The notes beneath the pieces were generated by a model. That model did not search any database, was not told the DNA's origin, and saw nothing but the letters and a program-made list of their open reading frames with translations. A stretch of 64,000 bases of DNA from VGWB01 sp964480945 (GTDB taxonomy: Bacteria; Bacteroidota; Ignavibacteria; UBA10030), in assembly GCA_964480945.1 (NCBI GenBank), contig CAYZRX010000003.1:49945-113944 (forward strand). The letters are read 5' to 3'. This document shows, one piece after another, positions 9,013-17,558 of this stretch. A program made the position numbers and the translations under genes. Position 1 is the first letter of the stretch, and the number at the start of each line of letters is the position of its first letter.

Positions 9013-10647
9013 TCAGTCTAGCTTGGCAATTTTTACTGCTTCCGGCAGGAGCTGAAGCGCCTTCTGGAATTGAGCATCAACAGCCAGCGTCACGGGATAC
9101 CATCCATAATTCCCCCAAAACGCTCTCGCAATCTGGGCTTTCAGGAGCGCCTTAATGACAATGACGTCCTTTTGAAAGTCCTTTGCCTCGACGGTGACGC
9201 CCTTGTTCTTGACAAATTCCTGAAATTCCCCCAGCATCTTTTCCGATACGTTGAAGCTGCCGAGGAAGCCTTTCAAGTCTTTGTCGTATGTCGACCGCAG
9301 ACCTCTTCCCTCGCCATCGAGGTATGATGTAATGAACTGGTAGAACATGTCGCGTCTGCCGAGGTTCTGCGTGGATTCGGTGATGTTGGCCGGTTTTACG
9401 ATGTAATCCGGTGTGATGCCGCCGCCGCCATAGACAATGCGGCCGCTGTTCGTGTGGAAAACGGGTCGGCCTGAATCGGCCTTAGTCTCGATGTCCTTCT
9501 GATGTTCAAGATTGTCACCCTCCTGCTCCCTCCGCTGAAAAGCCTCACGTTCATACTCAGCTTTGTCTTTTCCCTCATAGGATCGCTGGATCAATCGTCC
9601 GCTCGGAGTATAGTACCGGGCGATCGTCATCCGGAGCGCCGAGCCATCGGCAAACGTCCACTGGCGCTGCACAAGCCCCTTGCCGAAACTCGTTTCGCCC
9701 ACGATCAGCCCCCGGTCCCAATCCTGAATAGCACCGGACACAATCTCGCTCGCGCTCGCGGACCCGGCGTTAATAAGGATGATGAGAGGGAGTTTCTCAT
9801 ATTTGCTACCCGTCGCCGCGACATATTTCTCTTCCAGCTCTGAAGCTCGGGCCTTGGTATAAACGATCGTCTTCGGCCTGTCCTTTGTGCCGCCATCGAG
9901 GAAGAGATCGGCCATCCGCACCGCCTCTTCCAAGATGCCGCCCGGGTTGTACCGAAGGTCAAGGATCAATTCCTTCATCCCTTGAGTTCGCAGTTTCTGA
10001 AGAGCGTTGTTCATCTCCTCGTCGGTGTTCTCGGCGAACTTGTTCACATGGACGTAGCCGACCTCATTGTTCACCATCATCGCTACATCGAGACTGTTGA
10101 TCGAAATCTCACTTCGGGTGATGTCGTAGACGAGGAGTTCCTTTTCACCCGGACGCATGATAGTCACTTTCACCCGTGTCCCTTTGGGTCCCCGGAGTCG
10201 TCGCGATGCCTGATCTGCCGTGAAGCCGACGGCCGAACTGTCATTGATCTTAACGATCCTGTCGTTCGAGAGGATTCCGAGCATCGCCGCCGGACCTCCG
10301 CCCATGGGTTCGCTCACGATAATCGTGTCGTTGAGGGCCCGGATCATCAACCCGACTCCCTGGTAGTTCCCCCGCATTTCCTCTGCGGCTTTCTGAAAAT
10401 CCTTCGGAGGGAAGTAAATCGAGTGAGGATCGAGCTGATCCAGCATCCCCTCGATGGCGCCCTGGGTGAGCTTTCGCGTATCGACCGGGTCAACGTAGTA
10501 CTTCTCCGCAAGAACCAGGACATCCTTGAACTTGTTGAGCTGATCGTAGATGTTGTCAGCCGAGACCAGATCTTTTCCCTGGAAACCAACGATGAGCCCG
10601 ATAACCATCATCGCGGCAACCGTCCACACAGAAAACCTCTTTTTCAT
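9013..10647 (-). CDS. C-terminal processing peptidase, S41 family (CtpA/Prc-like)
   Basis: This 544-residue protease has an N-terminal membrane anchor or signal (residues 7-24) and acts in the periplasm, cutting substrates near their C-termini. A helical region with DQLDPHS (70-76) leads into a PDZ domain (about 95-170, MIRALNDTIIV and GPAAMLGI). The catalytic core has LRYNPGG (231-237), the nucleophile region GSASASE (295-301) and the general-base lysine in GKGLVQ (Lys323). About 120 C-terminal residues extend past the core, as in the longer CTP-3 forms. AAGG lies 7 bases before the ATG. The gene has its own terminator and no clear operon partner. Confidence 0.93.
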   Translation of the reverse strand: MKKRFSVWTVAAMMVIGLIVGFQGKDLVSADNIYDQLNKFKDVLVLAEKYYVDPVDTRKLTQGAIEGMLDQLDPHSIYFPPKDFQKAAEEMRGNYQGVGLMIRALNDTIIVSEPMGGGPAAMLGILSNDRIVKINDSSAVGFTADQASRRLRGPKGTRVKVTIMRPGEKELLVYDITRSEISINSLDVAMMVNNEVGYVHVNKFAENTDEEMNNALQKLRTQGMKELILDLRYNPGGILEEAVRMADLFLDGGTKDRPKTIVYTKARASELEEKYVAATGSKYEKLPLIILINAGSASASEIVSGAIQDWDRGLIVGETSFGKGLVQRQWTFADGSALRMTIARYYTPSGRLIQRSYEGKDKAEYEREAFQRREQEGDNLEHQKDIETKADSGRPVFHTNSGRIVYGGGGITPDYIVKPANITESTQNLGRRDMFYQFITSYLDGEGRGLRSTYDKDLKGFLGSFNVSEKMLGEFQEFVKNKGVTVEAKDFQKDVIVIKALLKAQIARAFWGNYGWYPVTLAVDAQFQKALQLLPEAVKIAKLD

Positions 10648-10760
10648 AACACAACCTTGATGTTAGATTGAAATTGGACCCTGTACGTCAACGGCTTGAC
10701 GCTGCCGTTAGTTCCGTTCGCGCCGGAGACGAAGACCCGTGGTCTTCTTTCTTATGATAA

Positions 10761-10791
10761 CAAAAAATCGCGACTTTAACCACGAGTCGCG
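10761..10791 (-). terminator. Intrinsic terminator of the decarboxylase gene
   Basis: CGCGACT (10769-10775) pairs with AGTCGCG (10785-10791). On the minus strand the stem is followed by ATTTTTTG. It lies about 100 bases past the decarboxylase stop. A second small hairpin, GAAGACC-CGT-GGTCTTC, is nearby at 10731-10747. Confidence 0.75.
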
Positions 10792-10893
10792 GTCCGCGCG
10801 CGGCGACCTTCTTCAGAAAAACGAGCGAAAACAGTGACCCACCTCACCATCCGCACCGCGAAGCCCGTCGCGAGATTGATAATCCTCTCGTTC

Positions 10894-12387
10894 CTACGTT
10901 GAGCCTTTGTTCGTCAGGAGGGCTTGAAGCTGATCTTGAAAAATTCTCCACGCTTGCTGGACGTCGCTCTCTCGTACGCGCAAGTTACTTACGACAAACC
11001 GGATGGTGTAGCGTTCGCCAAGTTTAGTGTGGGAGAGGAACATGCTACCGCTTCGATTGATATTCAACACCAGCTTCTCATTCAACCTGGTCAGCTCCAT
11101 CTCGTCGTCCATACCGCGCGGGTGAGCGCGGAAACAGACGGTGCTCAGCGGCACCGGTGCGAGGCGTTCAAAGTCCGGGTGGGCATCAACCCATCCGGTC
11201 AAGGTCTTGGCAACACGAAGGTGCTCGCGGATCCGATCCGCCATACCCTTCCACCCGAAATATCGAAGCACGAACCAGAGCTTGAGCGCCCGGAATCTCC
11301 GGCCGAGTGGGACCCCGTAATCCATGAGGTTCTGCACCTCCTCATCGTGTTCGGTGCGAAGGTACTCGGGGACCAGGCTGAACGCGTGTCGAAGGACTGC
11401 CGGCCGCCGCGTGTAGAGAACGCTTAGATCGACGGGGACGAACATCCATTTGTGGGGATTGACAACAACGGAATCCGCGCGATCCCAACCGTCGAAGAGG
11501 CCGCGCATTTCCGGTGCAATCGCCGCCGCTCCTCCATAGGCTGCATCGACGTGCAACCACAATCTCTCGCGCTCGCAGATATCAGCAATCTGTGGAACGG
11601 GATCGATGCTGGTGCACGACGTCGTTCCGATCGTCGCCACCACACAGAACGGTCTGATGCCGTTTTTGCGGTCCTCGGCGATGGCGTCGGCGAGGGCCTG
11701 GGGCTGCATGCGGAACTCTGCATCGACGGGTATCTTCCGGATACCCGCCGTCCCGAAGCCCAGTGTGATGACCGCTTTGTCAACCGAGGAGTGAGCCAGC
11801 TCTGACATATAGACGCAGAGCCTTGGCAGATCGCGCCGGCCCGCCATTCCTTGTTCGCGGATGTTCAAATCGCTGAGGGCCTCACGGGCGGCAGCGATGG
11901 CATGGAGCGTGCTCGTCGATGCTGTATCGTAGATGATCCCCCAATTGTCCGACGGCAACCCAAGCATTTGCCGAAGCCAGTCCAGCGTTACCTGCTCCAG
12001 CTCGCTGGCTGATGGGGAGGATTCCCACACCATTCCATTGACGTTGAGCGCGCTTCCCAGAAGCTCACCAAGAATGCCCGGGCCGCTCGTTGAAGAGTTG
12101 AAGTATGCAAAGAACTTCGGATGGCTCCAGTGCGTGATGCCCGGCATGATGAGCCGGTCAACGTCCCCGAGGATCCGGTCCATCGGCTCGCCGTCCTGCG
12201 GCGGCGCCGCCGGAAGCTTACGCCGAATGTCTCCCGGTTGAACGGCGGGAAGCACGGGATAACGATCGACCTTCTGCATGTAATCGACTACCCAGTCGAT
12301 CGCTCGATGGCCATACGTTCGGAATTGTTCAGCCGGCATATCACCGATCGTTACGTTGGAATTCGGCTGGTTGGATGTTTGACTCAT
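10894..12387 (-). CDS. Pyridoxal-dependent amino-acid decarboxylase, group II (aromatic-L-amino-acid decarboxylase-like)
   Basis: The 497 residues match the length and layout of group II decarboxylases, which turn aromatic amino acids or glutamate into amines in the cytoplasm. Visible landmarks are ITHWSHPKFFAYF (84-96), a cofactor-stacking segment near SELAHSS (195-201), HVDAAYGG (279-286) and the Schiff-base lysine in NPHKWMF (Lys313). The late RFVVSNLRV segment is typical of the family's C-terminal domain. The ATG follows AGAAGG at good spacing. The substrate (Trp, Phe, Tyr/DOPA or another) cannot be fixed from these motifs. A terminator follows and a truncated DUF4440 remnant lies 60 bases upstream on the same strand. 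Confidence 0.9.
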   Translation of the reverse strand: MSQTSNQPNSNVTIGDMPAEQFRTYGHRAIDWVVDYMQKVDRYPVLPAVQPGDIRRKLPAAPPQDGEPMDRILGDVDRLIMPGITHWSHPKFFAYFNSSTSGPGILGELLGSALNVNGMVWESSPSASELEQVTLDWLRQMLGLPSDNWGIIYDTASTSTLHAIAAAREALSDLNIREQGMAGRRDLPRLCVYMSELAHSSVDKAVITLGFGTAGIRKIPVDAEFRMQPQALADAIAEDRKNGIRPFCVVATIGTTSCTSIDPVPQIADICERERLWLHVDAAYGGAAAIAPEMRGLFDGWDRADSVVVNPHKWMFVPVDLSVLYTRRPAVLRHAFSLVPEYLRTEHDEEVQNLMDYGVPLGRRFRALKLWFVLRYFGWKGMADRIREHLRVAKTLTGWVDAHPDFERLAPVPLSTVCFRAHPRGMDDEMELTRLNEKLVLNINRSGSMFLSHTKLGERYTIRFVVSNLRVRESDVQQAWRIFQDQLQALLTNKGST

Positions 12388-12447
12388 AGTTTGACCTTCT
12401 GGATGATTGCTCTCTGCTGGTTTCCCCGGGGTTGCACTCTTTTCCCT

Positions 12448-12705
12448 TTACTTCGACTCCGATTCGTTCGGTGGCAATGGAAGCGCCACGTCAAAAACAA
12501 TTACCCACCGATCCTCTGCGGCACGCTTCCACACCCTCACGTAGTATCCTTTTTCCATGATCGCTGCTGCGTCCTTCCCCCGCGTTTCATAACTGCCATA
12601 GGTGTACCCGAGGTCTGACGACCGGGCGGCGTCCGCCTTCATTGGTCTCCACAACGCACAGCAATGGTGAATATCTCCACAGGAACATCTGCCAAAATAT
12701 TGGAT
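12448..12705 (-). pseudogene. Remnant of a DUF4440/SnoaL-like (NTF2-fold) protein, C-terminal half only
   Basis: The open frame codes about 85 residues ending in a pattern typical of DUF4440 proteins: LWRPMKADAARSSDLGYTYG, then SYE, KGYYVRVWKR, WVIVFDVALP. In that family the Trp-Pro, SGDLGYTYG-like turn and VW(K)-x-x-x-x-W(K)VxxD strand form the last third of the fold. The frame closes at a stop (12706-12708) before the expected 60-80 N-terminal residues. I could not find those in the other minus-strand frames. It is most likely a decaying gene, less likely a frameshifted assembly. The 230 bases farther upstream, to 12939, show nothing. Confidence 0.5.
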
Positions 12706-12939
12706 TTATTGTGGACGAAAGCAAAGAACCGCAATGTCCCAACGAGATTCTCTCTCCCTCATCTATCAGCACACACCTGTCACGCTCGGTGTCCAGATCG
12801 TTAGACCTTCGATTCGAAGAACGATGGGAAGGATTGAAAGAGAGGTGCCGAGAGGAACGAGCAACATTCGGAGACAAAAATGAACTACCGGGCAGAACAA
12901 ATCGGGGCTGCGAATCGAACGTGACGATAGAGGGTCGTC

Positions 12940-13719
12940 TCAGAGGGGCTTCCCAAGCAACTCCGGTAGATTGTTCTTATAGCTGCGACTCATCGTGAGC
13001 TGCGTGCCATCGCGCAGGATGACGACATACTCGCCGTGAAACCATGGCTGAAGTTCCTTGATCTTGTCGACGCTGACGAACGTTGAGCGATGGATCCGTA
13101 TGAATTGATCCGGGTCGAGTTTCTCTTGGATATCGCTCATTGTCTCGCGAAGCAGGTGCGTTTCCTTCCCGATGTGCAGCCGCACGTAGTTCCCTGCGGC
13201 CTCGATCCAGTCCACTTCGTCTGTCCTCAGAAAGTGCACGTGGCCGCCCGATCGTACGATCAAGCGGTTCGGGTATTTCCCGGTCGTTCTCGGGTTGGCC
13301 AGCATCGACAGCAGGCGCTGGCGGACATTACCGCCGTTCCCCTGCTTGATGCGATCCTTCGCACGACGCAGCGCGTGTTCGAAGCGCTGCTCATCGAACG
13401 GTTTCAGGAGGTAATCGATCGTATTCACTTCGAACGCGTGGATTGCGTACTCGTCGTATTGAGTGAGGAAAACCACGGCCGGGGTATGATTCTCGCCGAT
13501 CGCCTCCAGAATCCCAAAGCCGTCCAGCTCGGGAATCTGGACATCAAGGAAAACCAGGTGGGGGGTACTTGCTCGAATTGCCTCTATGGCATCCCGACTG
13601 CTCGCGCATTCGGCAACGACCGCTACATCTGGATCACCCTCAAGCATCTGCCTGATCTTCTGCCGTGCCTGAGGCTCTTCGTCGACAATGATTGCGCGCA
13701 GACGTCCTGATTTGGACAT
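12940..13719 (-). CDS. LytTR-family response regulator
   Basis: This two-domain, 259-residue protein has a receiver domain (about 7-125) with the acidic pocket VDEE (12-15), phosphoacceptor Asp59 in VFLDVQIPELDG and a conserved KPF. A LytTR DNA-binding domain (about 155-255) follows, with EAAGNYVRLHIG and RIHRSTFVSVDKI. Such proteins control transcription after phosphorylation by a 5TM or 7TM-type histidine kinase. The longer open frame reaches 13926, but ATG 13719 with AAAAAGG upstream gives the normal family N-terminus. No kinase gene is adjacent, so the regulator is an orphan here. Confidence 0.92.
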   Translation of the reverse strand: MSKSGRLRAIIVDEEPQARQKIRQMLEGDPDVAVVAECASSRDAIEAIRASTPHLVFLDVQIPELDGFGILEAIGENHTPAVVFLTQYDEYAIHAFEVNTIDYLLKPFDEQRFEHALRRAKDRIKQGNGGNVRQRLLSMLANPRTTGKYPNRLIVRSGGHVHFLRTDEVDWIEAAGNYVRLHIGKETHLLRETMSDIQEKLDPDQFIRIHRSTFVSVDKIKELQPWFHGEYVVILRDGTQLTMSRSYKNNLPELLGKPL

Positions 13720-13957
13720 CGTCAGACCTTTTTCAATCGCTTCCGGTTCAGCCCTCCCTTGAGCTCGGAATCGCACTACAGTTGGTTGCCCGTCTCTGTG
13801 TACCTGTGATGATCGGGGTGGACGCTTACCTCGGCTCCGAGCGATTTGACCGCCATCAGGACGAGAAACTCGCATGGTTCTTCCGTGACTCCCCGTAGCT
13901 CTTAAGAAGACGTAGGGAAGGGCCATAAAGTTGCACCTGATTTGCTTGGCAAATGAA
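13720..13957. other. Upstream region of the LytTR regulator, no gene seen
   Basis: This stretch lies between the regulator start and the terminator of the BNR-repeat gene. It should hold the regulator promoter. Short open frames here have no recognisable product. Confidence 0.35.
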
Positions 13958-13990
13958 AGCCCCGGCCAGTGGTTCTCACCGACCGGGGCT
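13958..13990 (-). terminator. Intrinsic terminator of the BNR-repeat gene
   Basis: AGCCCCGG (13958-13965) pairs with CCGGGGCT (13983-13990), with further inner pairs. TTTCATTT follows on the minus strand, about 30 bases past the stop codon at 14021. Confidence 0.75.
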
Positions 13991-14020
13991 CAATCTCACC
14001 GGAGAGCAATGCGTTCCAGG

Positions 14021-17000
14021 TCAATCGTTCTTTTTTGGTCTCCAGTCGATGTTCAGCGGTTCGTTAGGCGGGAAAGGAGAGAGCTTGGCGGCTTGCACCT
14101 TTGCCTGGTATATTGCCACGTCTTCCGTAAACACCTTGTTGAAATCCTTCAGAGCGTTCTCCAGCGTAGCTTCTGCCTGGTGAAGGTACATCAACTGCGT
14201 CGTTGTCGGCGCATCCCAGGATGAACCCAGGGAGCGCAGGACAGAGCCGAGCTTCACCGACACGGTATTGGGGCTCCGGGCTATTCCCTGAACGCGGTCC
14301 GGATCATCGATGAATTCGTCCGCGACGTTCGACAGCGCTTTCTTCAGATCGTCGGAGGCTTTCTTGAGAGCTTTCGCTTCATCGTCCTTGCGGTCCTTGA
14401 CCTGCCCCATCACAAAATCGATCGCCTTTCTCGTCTTCTGAATCCGGTCCACCGCTTCAGCCGCAACCTCGATGTGCGCACCCACGTTCAGGGTTGTCTC
14501 ATAGTTTTGGCGCTGCGCATCCGGAGGAACCTTGACCCGCGGATCCGGAAGGACGTCGACTCTCTGTGTTGTCTCCGTCTTGCCGACTTTGATCCTCACG
14601 GTGTATTGACCCGGCGGCACTTCAGGTCCCTGCGGGCTGAATCCACGCCTCGCCGACGGCTGTAATCGCGGCATCTTGAACGCGTCGCGCCGCAAGTTCC
14701 ACGAGAATCGATTGATCCCCTTCTCCATCGGTCCGTCCACCTTGCGTATCACCTTACCCTCGGCATCGAGAATCTCGATCTTCACTTTCTTCTTGTCCCC
14801 GCCGCTCGTGCGCTCCTCCTGATCAGATTCCGCCGTTTCATCTTTCATCCCTTCATCTGACACCCCCTCTTCCTTTGCTCCCCTCGCTTCCTGAGGAGGG
14901 TTTACGATATAGGTAATGAGTGCGCCGTAGGGTCGCGTCGCGCCCCTGAACATCGCGTCGCCGGGAAAATGATAGCCATCCATTTGCTTGACCCGGTGTT
15001 GATATACCGGCGGGACATCAAAAATGTGGAGCGGCTTTTGCAGGAGCTCTGTTGTGACGGTTCGCAGGGGGCGAATGTCATCGAGGATGTAGGCCGACCG
15101 CCCATGCGTTCCGATGACGAGATCATTGTCCCGCGGATGGACCATCAGTGCCATCACGGAGACCGTCGGAATCCCATGCGTCCACTTCATCCAGCTCGTG
15201 CCATCGTTAAAGCTGACCCAGAGCCCGAATTCCGTGCCGAGGTACAGGAGATCTTTCTTTACGGGATCCTGCTCGAGAACCAGCGCATACCCCCACATCG
15301 ATTTCGATCCGGCGGTAGGATCGTTCTTCGACAGGCTCGTCCAGTTCCTTCCGAAGTTTTCCGTCTTGTAGACATACGTTTTCCAGTTGCTGCGTCGATG
15401 ATCATCAAACATAACGTAGGCCGCGCCGGCGTCGAATTTCGATGCTTCGATGTGAGGCACCCACGTGTTCTTCGGCACATCAGGAATTCGATCAACCACG
15501 TTGCTCCAGGTCTTTCCCCCGTCTTGCGTGACCTGAACGTTGCCGTCGTCCGTACCGACCCAGATCACGTCCCGCTGAACCGGGCTTGGAGCAATGGTCA
15601 GAATCGTGGTGTAGTTCTCCGCTCCCGTGACATCTTTTGTCAGGCCCCCGCTCTCCTCCTGCTTCTGTTTTGTGGTGTCGTTGGTGGTAAGATCGGGGCT
15701 TATGATCGTCCAGCTTTCCCCGCGATCAGTACTCTTGTGAAGGAACTGGCTGCCATAGTAAATCGTCTTCGGATCGAATGGATCGCTTGAGATGCCCGCG
15801 TTCCAATTGAATCGAAGCTCAACCCCGTCGGGTCCCCACGGCCGGATGTCTTTCCGCTCCCCGGTCTTCAGGTTGAACCGGATTAGGCCTCCGCTCTGCG
15901 ACATGGCGTATCCATAGTCCGGATCGGAGGCATCGACCAATGTGGCGAACCCATCACCGAATCCGACCTCGTTCCAGTGCCAGTTGCGGATGCCTCCGTT
16001 CTCCCAGACATCGCTCGGTCCGCGCCAGGACCCGTTGTCCTGCATACCTCCGTACACGTTGAAGGGGATCTCCATATCCACGTTGATATGGTAGTACTGG
16101 CCGAGCGGCAGGTTTTCCACGAAGCGCCACGTCTTCCCGCGGTCGTGGCTGATGGCGATGCCGCCATCGTTGCCGTCGATCAGGTAACTGCCATCCGTTG
16201 GATGGATCCAGAGTGCGTGGTGATCAGAGTGGACCCGCGAACCGGGTGTGATGTTCTTGAAGGTCTTTCCCGCGTCGTTGCTTACCGTGAGGTTGGTGTG
16301 AAGAGTGTAGATCCGGTCCTCATTCTGCGGATCGACGTAAATCTCTGCAAAGTAAAAAGGCCGCGGGTTGACCGTGCGTGAGTTGTTGACCATCTTCCAG
16401 GTTCGGCCGCCATCCTCCGATCGATACAGGGCATTGCGTTTCGCTTCCACTAGTGCGTAGACAACATCGGGGTTGTTCCGTGCGACGGCGATACCGATGC
16501 GGCCGAGATCCCCTTTGGGCAAGCCCTCCTTATCGGTGATCCGCTTCCAGCTTTCGCCGCCGTCGTAGGTAACGTACAGACCGCTCCCGGGTCCACCCGA
16601 TTTAAAGAACCATGGCCAGCGGCGATACTCCCACATTGCTGCGAAAAGCTTGTTCGGGTTCGAAGGGTCCATCACCAGATCGGCACAGCCGGTTTTTTCA
16701 TTCACAGAAAGAACCTTCCTCCATGTCTTTCCGCCGTCGGTCGTCTTGAAGACACCTCGGTCAGGATTTTCTCCCCACATTTGTCCCATTGCGGCCACGT
16801 AGGCTACGTTCTGGTCGCTTGGATCAAGCACGATCCTGGGAATCCGTTCGGTGCGTTCAAGCCCCACATGGGACCACGATTGACCGCCGTCGAGGCTTTT
16901 GTATACTCCGTTCCCAACGCTCGCGCTGTTGCGCACATTCCCTTCCCCCGTTCCGATCCACACGACCGACGGGTTGGCTTGGAAGACCGAGACGGCACCG

Positions 17001-17278
17001 ACGGCTGCCACCGGCTCGTTGTCGAACATCGGCTTCCACGTCGTGCCGCCATCGGTGGATTTCCACAGTCCACCGGTGGCCGCGCCCACATAGATCGTCT
17101 CCGGATCTGATGCGACTGCATCAATGTCACCGATGCGGCCGCTCATGCCGGCTGGACCGATGCTGCGGGCCTTCATGCCGGAAAAAAGCGCGGTGTCCAG
17201 CTGGGCGAAGGCTTGCATCCCCAGGCATTGTGTGAGCAATACGAAACCAATCGCGCGGAAGAGAGTTGAGGCTTTCAC
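14021..17278 (-). CDS. Large secreted BNR/sortilin-like beta-propeller repeat protein
   Basis: This 1085-residue secreted protein starts at GTG 17278, behind a strong AAGGAGG, and has a signal peptide ending near MQAFAQ. Residues about 25-800 hold repeated BNR/Asp-box strands such as GLWKSTDGGTTW, GVFKTTDGGKTW and SEDGGRTW. Those repeats are typical of VPS10/sortilin-like propellers often annotated as glycosyl hydrolases or photosystem-stability-like proteins. A charged low-complexity linker (KEEGVSDEGMKDE and following) separates this from a C-terminal Ig-like segment and helical tail. No sialidase-type catalytic residues could be identified, so enzymatic activity is unproven. A carbohydrate- or peptide-binding role outside the cell is likely. 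Confidence 0.85.
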   Translation of the reverse strand: MKASTLFRAIGFVLLTQCLGMQAFAQLDTALFSGMKARSIGPAGMSGRIGDIDAVASDPETIYVGAATGGLWKSTDGGTTWKPMFDNEPVAAVGAVSVFQANPSVVWIGTGEGNVRNSASVGNGVYKSLDGGQSWSHVGLERTERIPRIVLDPSDQNVAYVAAMGQMWGENPDRGVFKTTDGGKTWRKVLSVNEKTGCADLVMDPSNPNKLFAAMWEYRRWPWFFKSGGPGSGLYVTYDGGESWKRITDKEGLPKGDLGRIGIAVARNNPDVVYALVEAKRNALYRSEDGGRTWKMVNNSRTVNPRPFYFAEIYVDPQNEDRIYTLHTNLTVSNDAGKTFKNITPGSRVHSDHHALWIHPTDGSYLIDGNDGGIAISHDRGKTWRFVENLPLGQYYHINVDMEIPFNVYGGMQDNGSWRGPSDVWENGGIRNWHWNEVGFGDGFATLVDASDPDYGYAMSQSGGLIRFNLKTGERKDIRPWGPDGVELRFNWNAGISSDPFDPKTIYYGSQFLHKSTDRGESWTIISPDLTTNDTTKQKQEESGGLTKDVTGAENYTTILTIAPSPVQRDVIWVGTDDGNVQVTQDGGKTWSNVVDRIPDVPKNTWVPHIEASKFDAGAAYVMFDDHRRSNWKTYVYKTENFGRNWTSLSKNDPTAGSKSMWGYALVLEQDPVKKDLLYLGTEFGLWVSFNDGTSWMKWTHGIPTVSVMALMVHPRDNDLVIGTHGRSAYILDDIRPLRTVTTELLQKPLHIFDVPPVYQHRVKQMDGYHFPGDAMFRGATRPYGALITYIVNPPQEARGAKEEGVSDEGMKDETAESDQEERTSGGDKKKVKIEILDAEGKVIRKVDGPMEKGINRFSWNLRRDAFKMPRLQPSARRGFSPQGPEVPPGQYTVRIKVGKTETTQRVDVLPDPRVKVPPDAQRQNYETTLNVGAHIEVAAEAVDRIQKTRKAIDFVMGQVKDRKDDEAKALKKASDDLKKALSNVADEFIDDPDRVQGIARSPNTVSVKLGSVLRSLGSSWDAPTTTQLMYLHQAEATLENALKDFNKVFTEDVAIYQAKVQAAKLSPFPPNEPLNIDWRPKKND

Positions 17279-17512
17279 GGGTTCCTCCTTGGAATGGTGG
17301 ACTCTCGATGGAAATAGGGGGATAGAGGGGATAGTCTTCACAATGCAAATGAATATAGAATTCCGCCCTTTGCGGGATTCGCGGTCGATGAGCATGTGTA
17401 ATGATTGCCAATCGGGGGCTTCGAGGCTGCCAGGGCAGAGGGCCTCTCAAAGGTTATTCAAATCCCATCCGAAAATCAAGGATGATTGCAGGGGTTTGCT
17501 GGGGTGGGGTAG

Positions 17513-17547
17513 AAATAAAAACGGGGAGCCTTGTTGCGGCTCCCCGT
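17513..17547 (-). terminator. Intrinsic terminator of the PKD/HYR lipoprotein gene
   Basis: ACGGGGAGCC (17521-17530) pairs perfectly with GGCTCCCCGT (17538-17547). TTTTTATTTC follows on the minus strand, directly after the stop at 17559. Confidence 0.88.
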
Positions 17548-17558
17548 TCGCGTGGGGC

